Source: Panorpa germanica | Lineage: Eukaryota > Arthropoda > Insecta > Mecoptera > Panorpidae | Direction of reading: 5' to 3' | NCBI GenBank assembly: GCA_963678705.1 | Contig: OY783214.1 | Coordinates: 6,696,001 to 6,760,000, forward strand | Length of the DNA stretch: 64,000 bases | Shown: piece by piece, positions 36,988 to 48,141 of the stretch | How the letters are laid out: every line of letters begins with the position of its first letter | Position numbering within the stretch: the first letter of the stretch is position 1 | Translations under genes and position numbers: made by a program | Notes under the pieces: model-generated | What the model was told of the DNA's origin: nothing | Databases searched by the model: none | The model's input: only the letters and a program-made list of their open reading frames with translations

Positions 36988-38493
36988 TTAAGGATGAGCT
37001 GCGGCACCAAGCCGTTGGCCATACATGGCATACGGTGAGTAGTACGCGCCCAAAGCGGGGTTAAAAGCACTGTAAGGTGATCCTGGGAGTGTTCCAGGTA
37101 AGGTGGTTGGTAATCCAGGTTTCCCGTAAGGATGATACCTCGCTGCTGATAGAGGACTTAGTTGGGGAGCTGAATAACCTCTGTGAAGTGCAGCTGGTGA
37201 AAACAATGATCCCAATGGGCTAAGAAGACTAGCTTGCGACGTTGCAACAGCTGCAGCTGCGGCCGCCGCCTCTGATGACATACTAGAATGCGTCCGTAAA
37301 TGTTGAAGTAATTCCTCAGAAGCGCCGAACCTTTTTCCGCAATACGAGTCGCCCATGACCCAATTACAAATCAATGGTCGCCCAAGTTGAGGGTAGTTTA
37401 ATGATGGCGGAATGGGCCCTGGTTGTGAAAGAGACATCGCCATGGCCAGACCGTATTTCTGGTGATCACATTGTGTACACCCACTAGGACATGGTCCGCC
37501 TCCCATCATCATCTGTTGACTATGTGCAGAGAATTGGCATCCCGTGCAATAGGGGTCTTTGCAAACTGGAACTAGAGCTTCTCCGCCGGATGGTGTCTTC
37601 ACTCTTGCGTAACTAACATAAGGTCCTGGGTTTGCGCCAGGGTAACCAGCTGCGGCAAGCATTGCTGCGTGGTGATGCGCAAAACTTCCCGCAAATGGAG
37701 GTCGGAAAGCTGGATTCGCGTGTTGTTCCATTCCAGGAGGACAGCACAATCCAGTAAGAGGATTTATTGAACTTGATGGCTTGTATGTTCCCAGAGGAAT
37801 ATCCTTAGGATGGCCTTGTAACACTTCTAATCCTGATCGGATGATTGGGCTTGCACCACGGCCTGCTGATCCTGCAGGAGACACGGTTTTACGATCACCG
37901 TTTCCCGAGGGGGATGTTTTACCGGATTCCGTTACTGGAGAAGATGAAGGCGATGATGATTTTCGAGATGGTGTACGAGAGCCGGATTTTTTGTCGTCAC
38001 TAATTTCGTTATTATTTACACTGTTTGTTTTGGATGATGGTCGATCGTCACTCTTTTTTGTAAGCACATTTGTTTCATAAGGTTTGAAAGCTAATTTCAC
38101 TTCAGAAGGACTGACGCGAGATTTATCGGATCTTAATGTTGTAACGGCTAGCGGAGAACGCGATGCGCCGTCGGACTTCTTGGACTTATCCAAAGCAGCA
38201 TTTGTTGTCTTAGCAGAGGTGGAATCGGAGCCGATCTGACTACAGGTTTGTGCCAAAAGAGCAAGAGGGCTTTTCTTTGCGTCCAACTATAACAAAAGAG
38301 AAATAAAAAATTAAACTATTGCAAACAAAATAAAAGGTAAATTTGAAAATTACAAAAAAAAAAAATGCGGAAAATAAAAGTTTTAAATAATTTAAAAAGA
38401 ACGTACCGTAGTTGCCAAGGGTGAAAGGTAATCCGGTTGTAAGTACTGATTTCCACTAGTGGAAAGCATGCCGCCGCCTTCTAACACAACCAT
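36988..38493 (-). CDS. noc: NET-family zinc-finger protein, No ocelli / Elbow ortholog (two coding exons)
   Basis: Nuclear zinc-finger co-regulator. In flies, Noc and Elbow act in appendage, eye/ocellus and tracheal patterning, and Elbow works with the corepressor Groucho. The coding sequence joins exon 1 (38407..38493, 29 codons) to exon 2 (36988..38286, 432 codons plus TAA) across a 120-bp intron with GTACGT and TTATAG ends; the product is 461 residues. Visible in order: the Sp motif SPLALLAQTCSQIG (35-48), a Groucho-type FKPY motif (96-99), a Ser/Lys/Pro-rich low-complexity stretch (about 100-175), a buttonhead-like Cys box VCKDPYCTGCQF (270-281), a second Cys cluster (about 295-302), one C2H2 finger with unusual spacing C-x8-C-x12-H-x3-H (C336, C345, H358, H362), a poly-Ala run (about 369-375) and a Tyr/Pro/Gly-rich tail. 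The start is the ATG of exon 1; exon 2 opens in frame on a TTG Leu codon, not a start. Many insects have both elB and noc, so which paralog this is remains less certain than the family. Confidence 0.93.
38287..38406 (-). other. Intron 1 of the noc/elB ortholog
   Basis: A 120-bp phase-0 intron. On the minus strand it starts GTACGT just after an ACG Thr codon and ends TTATAG just before TTG GAC GCA AAG. Joining the exons gives the family's conserved run YLSPLATTLDAKKSPLALLA across the junction, which is the main support for this gene model. Confidence 0.9.
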
Positions 38494-39604
38494 TATTAAT
38501 TAAACAAACTATATAATTAATCACTGTCACAATATTAATTAAGAATGTCTTTATTTATAAAATTAATTAGTTTTAAAATATAATTAATCACAACAATTGA
38601 AATATTTCACAAGTACATATAGACTGATAATTACTAAATATTTATTAAGTAAGTCAACTTGAGTAAGCAAATCTGAACTTTAGCTCTAGCACAGTCGGCT
38701 GTGGTAACTGAAGTGCCTATCCATTTCATTTCGATGTCGGCGAGAACTCGGTCCTGCGCGACAAACATCACCCCCCACCACAAACCGTGTGAGTAGGATG
38801 CAAGATAAACTGTGCGGCTGAAACAACTTTAATGAAAGTAACAGAAGATAAGTAGTGGGGGTAGTAAAGTGAAAAATAACATTCCCCCTCCATAGTTGTA
38901 GTGGTTTCAGTGCTAATACCACCACTCCTGCCGTCAGACTTACCACCCATGACGCGCCGCGGCGACAGATCTTTGAATAAACCGCCTAAGCACTATTCTT
39001 TTAAAAAAAATCTTTTTTTTGGCATAAAAACTAAAAAAAGCTTAAGTAAAAGACTTAACATGCGACATTCTACATTTGCTGTTAAAAGTTGTACAACACG
39101 TCCACACTAGTGCGACATGCAACTTAATACGTCAAAGCTTTCATTCGAGCGAATTCTTTCAACCTTGGTCAGGGAAATTACATTAAAATTAATCGGGAAG
39201 TTTAAACAGAGTATTTATTTTGAAAAATAAAATCGATTTTTATTAGAAAACAAATTTATAATGAAAAAAAACAATAACTTTATGCAAGAATTTTATTAAT
39301 ATTTTATTAAATTTAATATATTTACAGCATTATTTATGATCAATTGTTAATATAACATTAGTCTACATTGTTAAACATTAAATAAACATACACTAACTAT
39401 TCTATACACTTGAATATACACTGGGCTTGAACTTTAGCTTTAGTTTTATCTAGGAGACAGTTTCTGAAAATGAAATTACATGTACTTTACATATTTATAT
39501 AGTAATAACTCTTATAAATAATATCTTGTAAAGATACCATTTTATTTACCAGTAATCAAAGTTTTCCAGTTTTACCAGTTTTCAAACACAGTTTGGCAAC
39601 GGCC
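38494..39604 (-). promoter_or_regulatory. 5' flank of the noc/elB ortholog, probable 5' UTR and promoter
   Basis: This stretch lies upstream of the exon 1 ATG. The first 180 bp are very AT-rich. From about 38680 to 38990 base composition rises and the minus strand shows mixed-composition sequence such as a TTCAGTT initiator-like hexamer near 38705. Small ORFs here have no recognisable domain. No TATA box at a convincing distance was found. Transcription probably starts somewhere in this region, but the exact site cannot be read from sequence. Confidence 0.4.
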
Positions 39605-39862
39605 TATCGTTCAGGTATATCTTATTTGTCCATTTAAACACCATTTTCAATTATTTTTATTTATTTACTAAATACAACTAAACGTCAACGTACACTGAGA
39701 TTACACTGGAGACTTTTGTTCGAGATCACATTCAAAACCGTAATTTTTTAGATGTTCCGACTTAGGATTGAAACATTTTTGTTTCATAAAAATACTACCT
39801 AAAATTTTAAAAAATAGCATTAGTAAATGTGTTATTAGTGTCGCACCGGTCTGTACCATCCA
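39605..39862 (-). repeat. Dispersed repeat, copy 2 (inverted mate of 1030..1262)
   Basis: Reading the minus strand: GGTACAGACCGGTGCGAC, then AATGTTTCAATCCTAAGTCG, then ATTGAAAATGGTGTTTAAAT (ATG opening MVFKWTN), in the same order as copy 1. Divergence and length differences between the two show they are old. Confidence 0.6.
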
Positions 39863-40670
39863 TTAAATAGAAACTTTAGGCATTGTAACAATCAGTAGCC
39901 TTTAATAAATTGAGACTGAAAAATGCATAAACACGTTGAGTTAATTTTTATTTCAGAATACAAAACCATTGCCATGATGTTGCCGACATGGTTTTGTAAT
40001 CTGTGGTCCTGCTCTAACTAATAGCGTTTCATATAAGGAACGAATGCATTCTACTCATAAGTCATTTATCTTTAACAAAACCGTATTTAAAATAACTTTA
40101 ACAACTTGTTTCTGAATCCGGTTGTAGACACAAATAGACAGACGGCTCAGGATAATAGAGTGCGTACATAAAGCAAACTAGACAGGGTTCGTAGGATATA
40201 TGGGCGGCTCAACCAAAATGCCTTTAAGCTTATGTTGTTTTCTATAGCCAAGCATATTAGCTGTCACATTAATTATGAAAATGTCTATATATTATGGTGT
40301 TTTTATTTAAAAATCTAGGGGCTGTCAAGTTACCCATTTGTATATATCCTTTGTACAGCACTGATTTTATTTGTAAATAGGCATACAACTAGTTATGTTT
40401 GAATAAGCTTATTTCACACGCACACATGTAAGCTCACGCAAGTTATAATGGCCAGATATAATATAAATTTATATATAATGACAACTTGTCATTCTGCTTA
40501 AGGTGGTGAGACGTGCTATACATTATCATTCTCACCTACTGTTTTAATTTTAGTTTTTAGTTGCAGAAATAATATAGCATATGTCCAATATGTATAATCC
40601 TTATGTTTTTTAACAAATGATTTTTTAAGCTACAATCTACCAAAGAAAAATTGCTTGTGAAAAATAAAGA
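39863..40670. other. AT-rich sequence with a small hairpin
   Basis: TACAAAACCAT (39959..39969) and ATGGTTTTGTA (39988..39998) form an 11-bp stem with an 18-bp loop. The block at 40530..40588 matches 25918..25975. No gene. Confidence 0.4.
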
Positions 40671-40823
40671 TATAGTTTAAATTAAGAGAGTCCGCTGGCG
40701 ACTCATGGTTAAAACAGGTTGTGCCGTATAAATCTGTGAATCTATAATGCATATTGCAACTATTTATGCGGCTCTTTTAACCTCTTTTAGGTATAAGTCA
40801 ACGCTGAACTCTCGCAATTATAA
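40671..40823. mobile_element. Long-TIR MITE, copy 3 (old, shortened)
   Basis: Left TATAGTTTAAATTAAGAGAG then TCCGCTGGCGACTCATGGTT; right ACGCTGAACTCTCGCAATTA. Both are decayed versions of the family ends, enclosing a shorter centre that still holds AAATCTGTGAATCTATAATG. Confidence 0.6.
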
Positions 40824-41141
40824 AAGGTAATAATTAATATTTAATAAATACATGCTGGTAAAGCAAAATCACTCTTTAATTTAATATATTTTTGTATTTT
40901 TAGTTTTATAAGAAATATTTAAATTACTTGATTATTTGTTAATTCTTTTATATATTTTTGTTAAATATTTGTATTCAAGTATTCAAATAATCTGTTTTAA
41001 TAAATGTTTAGAAAACTTTAAATTTCTATTTGTAAAGAATTGTTGTTTCCTTTATTCCGCGCTATTTGTTTTCATATCTCTTTGTTCAAATTATTATTCG
41101 TTTTGAATGTTTCTAAAGCCATTGTAGCAAATTTTAAAATT
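40824..41141. other. AT-rich sequence, nothing recognised
   Basis: No repeat or coding frame was seen. Confidence 0.4.
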
Positions 41142-41974
41142 ACTAGCTTTTGCCCCCGTCGCAAGCGACGTCTGTCTTTTGTGTGTGGCTTGAACTTTAT
41201 GTAAAAATTTAATGTCCAGTAACGTTTACCCCCGTCGCAAAGCGAAGTCTTTTTGGCGTGTATGATTTGAAACCATTAAAATATTTCGTAATTACATTTC
41301 ATATTTAATTCTATTTTTAAATTGAAATAATAAATAAACTCGCGCACATATACATGACAGAAAATATTTTCAATTTATGCGTTATTTGACCAACTTTTTT
41401 TCAAAATTTGGGATTTTTTTTTTCGATTCGTAAATAAGTTACCAAGATTAGCCTATACACAAAATTTCAACTTTCTAGCACAATTTTTGCTCTCGGCAAA
41501 TACTGCCCCCGTGCCCCCAAATAAAATTTTGGAATTTTGAATTTTTTTTTATTACTAATATACTTAATTATTTTAGAATCTAGAATATGAACTTTTTCCA
41601 AAGTTCCATACCGGGTCCCCGAATTTCTTCAACCCCCCCTTTTTCAATTTTTGAAATTCTAATTTTTGAGAAATGTCAGCATTGAATACCCTAATACACA
41701 TGCAAAGTTTCAACTTTCTATCTTATACGAATTAAAAGTAATACAGCAAAAAAGGGATCACTTTTTTTCCAGTTTTTCCAAAATGACGGGTTTCCAGGAA
41801 ATTCAGGGAAAAATCCGGGGACGCCAAAAGTCTTAGAATTTTTTTCTCTACGAAATAGGAAATTTTTAAAAACTTCCCTGGAGCCGTTTTCGAGATGCCA
41901 TACAAAATTCGAACCAAACATATAAACACATAAACATATAAGAATATAAATATATACTTGGGACTTTATAATAT
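41142..41974 (+). mobile_element. CCCCCGTCGC-headed repeat, copy a
   Basis: Begins ACTAGCTTTTGCCCCCGTCG and ends with TATAA-rich CATATAAACACATAAACAT and GGGACTTTATAATA. The head occurs twice: a stub at 41142..41222, then a full unit from about 41223 (GTTTACCCCCGTCGCAAAGC). The body includes ATGCGTTATTTGACCAACTT, TGCCCCCGTGCCCCCAAATA and GGGTTTCCAGGAAATTCAGG. A CTAG..CCCCGTCGC head and a CATATAAACATATAA tail are common in lepidopteran retroposed or Helitron-type repeats; the family is not settled here. Confidence 0.65.
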
Positions 41975-42765
41975 ACTTGAGTTTACCCCCTTCGCAATGC
42001 GACGTCTTTTTGGCGTGTATCATTTGAATCCAATAAAATAATTTGTAATTAAATTTCATATTTAACTGTTCTATTTTTAAATTGAAATAATAAATAAACT
42101 CGCGCACATATACACACATATAAGTTGACTAAAAAAATATTATTTTTTTATCAAAATAAAAAATATTTTCAATTTATGCGTTATTTGACCAACTTTTTTT
42201 CAAAATTTGGGATTTTTTTTTTCGATTCGTAAATAAGTTACCAAGGTTAGCCTATATACAAAATTTCAACTTTCTAGCACAATTTTTACTCTCGGAAAAT
42301 ACTGCCCCCGTGCCCCCAAATAAAATTTTGAAATTTTGAATTTTTTTTTATTAATAATATACTTAATTATTCTACAATCCAGAATATGAACTTTCTCCAA
42401 AGTTCCCTACCGGGCCCCCGAATTTCTTCAACCCCCCCTTTTTCTATTTTTGATATTCTAATTTTTGAGAAATGTCAGCATTAAATAGCTTAATACACAT
42501 GCAAAATTTCAACTTTCTATCTTTTACGACTTGAAAGTAATACAGCAAAAAAGGGATCACTTTTTTTCCAGTTTTTCCAAAATTACGGGTTTCCAGGAAA
42601 TTCAGGGGAAAATTCGGGGACGCCAAAAGTCTTAGAATTTTTTTCTCTACGAAATAGGAAATTTTTAAAAACTTCCATGGAGCCGTTTTCGAGCTACCAT
42701 ACGAATCGCGTAAACATATAAACATATAAGAAAACAAACATACACCTCGGACATTATAATATAGG
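41975..42765 (+). mobile_element. CCCCCGTCGC-headed repeat, copy b (head to tail with copy a)
   Basis: Starts with GAGTTTACCCCCTTCGCAAT directly after the TTTATAATA tail of copy a and repeats the whole body in the same direction, ending CGGACATTATAATATAGGAT. Open frames on the minus strand of both copies (up to 133 codons) come from the shared sequence and are not accepted as genes. Confidence 0.65.
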
Positions 42766-43990
42766 ATTATCTTTCCAATTTTATTTCCATATTTTATAGA
42801 GTGAGATCCCAAAGCCGGCAGACATTACTTATTTTCTTATGAACAAAATGTGTAAGATTGAGTAGTGTTAGTATGTACAATAATCGTATGCCTATCTGCT
42901 AACTTGACCAGGCGGCCATTTTCCAAGTATCAGATAATCGAGGTTTATGTCTCACTCACTCTCATGCGCACGGATAATGCCCTCTCGCTCCTACTCATAG
43001 CGGAATTAAAATTGGGTCTAGGGGATGTTTGGCCCCTTGAATCGACCTGTCCTCTTGTAAAACGTTAATAATTAAAAACGTGAGTTCTGTCGACTCCAAA
43101 TATCAACTGTGTTGGCCGTTATTCCTACAGCGATCTCTATGCTGTTCATGAGTATATATTTTCACTGAACGATTACTGCTTTACCGGCAAATATAATTTC
43201 TTTACATGTATAAAAAACGAAATTGATTGACTATGTCATTATTTGAATAGGACAACTTAATACGCAACACATCTTTTGAATCATAATGTACAACAACATC
43301 GGTCTTAATCCATTGCCTTTCTTAATTTATTAACGCGCTTGTGAGATAGATCTCTTACTTGGTTAAATTCAGAAATTCGGTAAAATATTTGTTGAAATGT
43401 CTCGTTTTTACTGTGAAAAAAACATGAATGAATGTTAGGGAATGAAGGGCACAAATATTTATACAGGAAACACCATTATTGGAAATAATTCTATTGCAAT
43501 CGTAAATCAAAGTTGTTTAAATTTTTAAGTATTCATAAACTACGGTACTCATAAAGTAGCCAGACTTGTCATTTTGTTTATCATTTTAAATTTAGTTATA
43601 GAAAGGAACAAATTTATGATTTTTGTCTCCAGGGTTTGCTGTTTTTATTATGTTTATCCACAATTTTATTTTCATTACCATAAATAAGAAATCAGTACAG
43701 CTCAATGGCTTAAGAACCTTCATAAAAATGTTTTTGGGCAATACTATATGTGCCTATTTAAAATAATAAATTTCCAACTTGTATTACCCATTATTATATA
43801 TTTCCAAATTTCCAACACCCTTGAACATTTGAATCAACTATTAAAAATTATTGTGATCGAACCTTGAACTTTCTAACAGAGTTAAATTGGATAGCGGCGA
43901 TTGTGGTCTCAAGCAATCTGAATTGATTCATTTCAAATCGTACTACTTATTTATTTTCAGATTCTTTATAGAGTGTTACAACAACTGAAA
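42766..43990. other. Intergenic sequence with a GC-richer patch
   Basis: About 42885..43060 is GC-richer, with CTCACTCACTCTC and CCCTCTCGCTCCTACTC; such runs occur in insect promoters and in mobile elements. No start site or gene could be placed. Confidence 0.35.
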
Positions 43991-44945
43991 GTTTATATGT
44001 TTATATGTTTATATGCTCCAGCGATTTGTATGGTAGCTCGAATGGCAGAGAAAAAATTTCTAAAACTATTGGCGTCCTCAGAGTTTTCCTTGAATTGCCT
44101 GGAAACCCGTAATTATGGAAAAACTAAAAAAAAATTTTTTACTTTTTTCTCTATAACTTTTAATTCGTAAAAGACATAAGTTGAAATTTGTGTATTACGG
44201 TGTTCAATGCTAAAATTTTTTGAAAATCAGAAATTACAAAATTGGAAAAGGGGACGTTGAGAATATTAGGAGGCCTGGTAAGAAACTATGGAGAACACTC
44301 AAATTTTGGATTATTTAATAATGAAATATGTTATTAAGAAAAAAAAATTCAAAATTCAAAAATTTTATTTGGGAGCACGGGGGCGGTTTTTGCCGAGTGT
44401 AAAAATAGGGCTAGAAAGTTGAAATTTTATATTTCTTTAGTCAGTTTATATGAAAAATTATTTGTTATCTTAATATATATAAATTACGTGTCACTGTGTT
44501 GTCCGCTATGGACTCCTAAACTACTTAACCGATTTTAATGAAATTTGTACACCGTGTGCAGTTTGACCCAACTTGAAAGATAGGATAGCTTACATCTCAA
44601 TTTATTTATCTTATTGGTAATTATTTGTTTATTAATTATCTGTATATGACATATGACATCGGGCGACGATGATGGCGACATCTGTTGACTAGATTGAGTA
44701 AATATTCTGTTGAGTAAATCGAAATCTGTTGACTAGATTGAGTAAATATTCAATAGATGGCGCTATGTAATGTAATATGACAAAAACGTTAGGCACAGCA
44801 ACGCGTGGCCGGGACAGCTAGTTATATATAAAATTTATATAGAACGAGTTAAATATTTCAATTCAAAAATGGAATTAAAATTTGAAATGAAATTCAATTC
44901 ACATACAAAGGACAGTCGTCGCTTTCGACGGGCGTAAACTCTAGT
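43991..44945 (-). mobile_element. CCCCCGTCGC-headed repeat, copy c (inverted, split by a Helitron)
   Basis: The reverse complement matches copies a and b. It is interrupted at 44468..44821; joining 44467 to 44822 restores the order seen in the copy at 51075..51580 (AAAATTATTTG.. then ..AAAATTTATATAG.ACGAG). Confidence 0.65.
44468..44821 (+). mobile_element. Non-autonomous Helitron
   Basis: Begins TC and ends CTAG, with A immediately before and T immediately after, as expected for Helitron insertion between A and T (established). The 5' part reads TCTTAATATATATAAATTAC then GTGTCACTGTGTTGTCCGC, and the 3' part ends GGCCGGGACAGCTAG, in the style of lepidopteran Helitrons. An internal segment, CTGTTGACTAGATTGAGTAA plus ATATTC, is present twice (about 44681..44760). 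No helicase or Rep frame, so it relies on enzymes from elsewhere. Confidence 0.75.
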
Positions 44946-46494
44946 TTGTGTTAAATTGTTACTTACTATGACTTGTTATTAATACAATTATACGATCCAC
45001 TCAATTAATTAAAAAAAAGCCCGGAATATTTAGTCCCCATTTGAATTACTATATAAACAATTTTTTTGCCTTATTTTTTACAGTCTGACTAATTTCTTTC
45101 TATTAATAATATTTTAAAATTCTAATTTTTACAGTGATCTTTTTCTTTAATCTTATTTTAAACTCAGTATCAATTTGTTTTAAAGTGACCATTTAGTTTT
45201 ATTCAATTCCAATTCTTTTCACTGGCAATTTGCAAACTAAGCTGTAATAATAACACATTTACCTAACTCTATTGTACTGAACTAAAATATATATAAATTA
45301 GGACTTTTTTAGTTACACGTGGGTTTTTTAATTAATGTAACAATTATCTATTATTTTTGTGATTTTTTATGTCGTTATCCATCAACCATCAGCATCGCAG
45401 GCAATCTAAAAAGCGTTGTGCATTTACAATGGAGTGTCAGCATTGGCAAAAAAGCATGGAATTTAAACAATTAAAATATGGATATAACGTATAAGAAGAA
45501 GCAGAACAATATTAGGGGCGATAAAAGGCTACGTGCCTAGGAAGCCCGAGAAACTATATATAAAAAAAAATAAAAAAACAATTAAAATATAAAAGAAAAT
45601 GTAATGTAGCTACACATAGTAGTTACACGATTTTACGAATACAAAAAAGAATCACCCTAAATACAACTCTGTTATGAGAATTAAGAAATCGAATGATAAG
45701 CAATAAAATAAAATTGTTGAAACACCATTAATATTACTGGAGTTATATATTTTCTAATTCCTAAATATACAGACGCCACATAGGGTGCAAGAACTCAGTA
45801 TGTATTATTAACTAATTTATCCTCTCCAATTTAGACAAGCCGCCCTCCACGGAGAGAATCAACTTCGAATTCGATCCGACAGAAAAGACATAAAATATTT
45901 TTTTATTTAAGCCGACAAAGATCGCTATCTAAACATCTGAAAAGGTCTGTTTGGGTTATCAAACTTGTAAACAAAGGTTCTTTTTAAAAATGTATTAAAT
46001 CGTAAATAAAATTTTTCTTCGGCAAAACACCCAGATTTTTAGATGTGGTATGCCATTAAAAAAAAATGCTATTATAAAGACAAATTGTATTGCAACACAC
46101 CATAGAGCCGTTATGTTTGATAAAATATGACAGGTTCGAAACTAAATAAATATTTTATAAGTTTACATCCTGTCATAATTCGGATCGGTAAATCTGTAAG
46201 GATTTCAAGATAACTATATTCTTTATATTATTCTAAACAGAGCTTATAGAAATTTTGTTTATTACGAACTTTTTCTGAATAGCAAATTTCAACACTTAGC
46301 AAGCATATTGCCATTTACAAATTTATGAATATTTATGGTTACTTGATATTTTAACGGAATTTTTTTACATCCTTAAATGTTTGAAAATATTGCACTTTGC
46401 TCTACGTTTCTCAAGGATTAAGTTAGAGAAATTACTGTTGGCGCCATGTATTATTTACGCCATTTATTGCTTAGAACCTCACAATGTACGCTTG
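44946..46494. other. AT-rich sequence, nothing recognised
   Basis: No repeat shared with the rest of the window and no coding frame was noticed. Confidence 0.4.
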
Positions 46495-46712
46495 TATAGT
46501 CCAAATTACGAGAGTTCGGCGGCGACTTATACTTAAAAGAGGTTATAAGAGCGGTAAAAATCTATAATACGATAATGAATTTTGTCTTATTCGTTTCTAT
46601 ATATATTTTAGAAAAATAAGTGCATTAGTGCTTTTTAATTATATCGGCAGTTTATACCCCACAACTTGTTTTAAGTGTGAGTTGCCGCCGAACTCTCGTA
46701 ATTTGAACTATA
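46495..46712. mobile_element. Long-TIR MITE, copy 2
   Basis: Same 218-bp length and direction as 16929..17146 and only a few base differences by eye, so both moved fairly recently. Ends TATAGTCCAAATTACGAGAG and CTCTCGTAATTTGAACTATA. Confidence 0.8.
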
Positions 46713-46980
46713 GTAACAGAACTGTAAGCTGTAATTATACTTGACGTTGTTTGATATTTAAAAAATAAAAACCAAGTAGATTTTGTAATCAAAATTAACC
46801 CTCTTTTAGTTTTTGTCTGTATCTCTGTTTCTAAAACACAGTAAGTATTACAGCCTACTTTTCTTAAAATTTAAAACTATGTAAAGCAGAGTGCAACTTA
46901 TTTTTACAATTAGAAAGCAACGAACAATGATGGCAAATAATTGAATACAGTTGTTACAGTTAGAAAAATTAAGTTGATTT

Positions 46981-47365
46981 TTAGGCCTACAAAATATTGT
47001 AACTGCACTCCGCAAAATTATATCAACTATAGGCAGAATCAAAAGTAATCATTGTAAAACTCCAGCTCACCTGTACAAAATTAATATTAAATCCGACAAT
47101 AGATGTCAATGTGGTCAAGAAGGAACCTTGGATCATATTATATTTGAATGCATAAATTATCAATAGTGAAATATTAGATGTGATTGAAACTTTTTCTGTT
47201 AATACTAAATTTTTGTTAAGTGATTCAAAATTAGTTAGTGAATTATTTAAATATTTAGACATTTCTAAAATAGAATTATAAAGTGTGAAATATGAAAAGA
47301 AAATGTAGTAGCCACCATCAAGGCTATGACGAATAAAAGTCAAGGCAAATAAATAAGTAAAAAAT
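46981..47365 (+). mobile_element. LINE 3' end, copy 1
   Basis: A plus-strand frame reads RIKSNHCKTPAHLYKINI followed by RCQCGQEGTLDHIIFEC, the C-terminal Cys/His region of an insect non-LTR polymerase (I, Jockey or R1 type, inference). A stop follows, then about 190 bp of AT-rich 3' region ending in AAATAAATAAG-type repeats, typical of a LINE tail. The sequence upstream of 46981 does not continue the protein, so the copy is 5'-truncated. A related copy lies at 62518..63060. Confidence 0.7.
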
Positions 47366-48141
47366 AAATAATCGTGTCAATTGTCCTAAATTTGCCACAG
47401 TGCGTATTACCTATTTGTCTTATAATTAATTGTGTGCTTCATGAAGATGGCAATGCATTTTCCAGCATGAAAAAGTAATGTCATTTCCTTCACGTTAAAA
47501 ATGTAACAACTCTTGTCCTGTTCGATGTCAAATTACTCGGTAAAAGTCTCCTTCGAAATGACCTAACTCATCCTCGTAACTAATGATGTCGCTGTCGAAT
47601 CTGAAAAGGGTCCTTATCAAATATTAATTGCATGGATGTTGCCTGCAATGTCGAGTGACATTCTTGACGGGTCTGATTCTCTGATTAGTTCATTATTTAC
47701 TCAATTTTACAAATGTATTTTGGCTTATTTTGAGATGTATTCTTTGGATTTAACAAAAATCATTAAACATTGGACATAACTGTTAGTGTTATGATACGGA
47801 TGGTCCAATGTTCTCGTTGCGAGTCATATCAACAATTAAAAGAGTATTAAAATATATATCACAAACTGGCGTTGACTCTAAATCATCTGTTTAGTGCACA
47901 GGAACTTTACAAATAAGTTATCTCTGACCGATAAATTATACTCCTTCAGAGGCAGGTATGCTTAGGGGGTGGCAAGCAGGGCAACCGCCCGGGGCCTCGC
48001 GTTCTCGCGCAACAACCCAAGTAGAAAAATTCATTACTATATATTTTTTTGAATCTCGCATCTCGCTCTTTAGAAATCCCACTGGAATCACTGCGTATAT
48101 CTTTTAAGACATTCATCATCATTATTAATATTTGTCGTCTT
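47366..48141. other. Intergenic sequence, nothing recognised
   Basis: A GC-rich spot at about 47970..48010 (CCGCCCGGGGCCTCGCG) looks like a mobile-element scrap but cannot be assigned. Confidence 0.35.

Noticed and set aside
37781-38080. 99-codon plus-strand ORF opposite the noc/elB exon
   Set aside because: It lies entirely antisense to a conserved coding exon; the openness is caused by that exon's composition.
41718-42812. ORFs of 133 and 122 codons on the minus strand
   Set aside because: They arise from the same repeat sequence in copies a and b, appear in several frames, and match no known protein.
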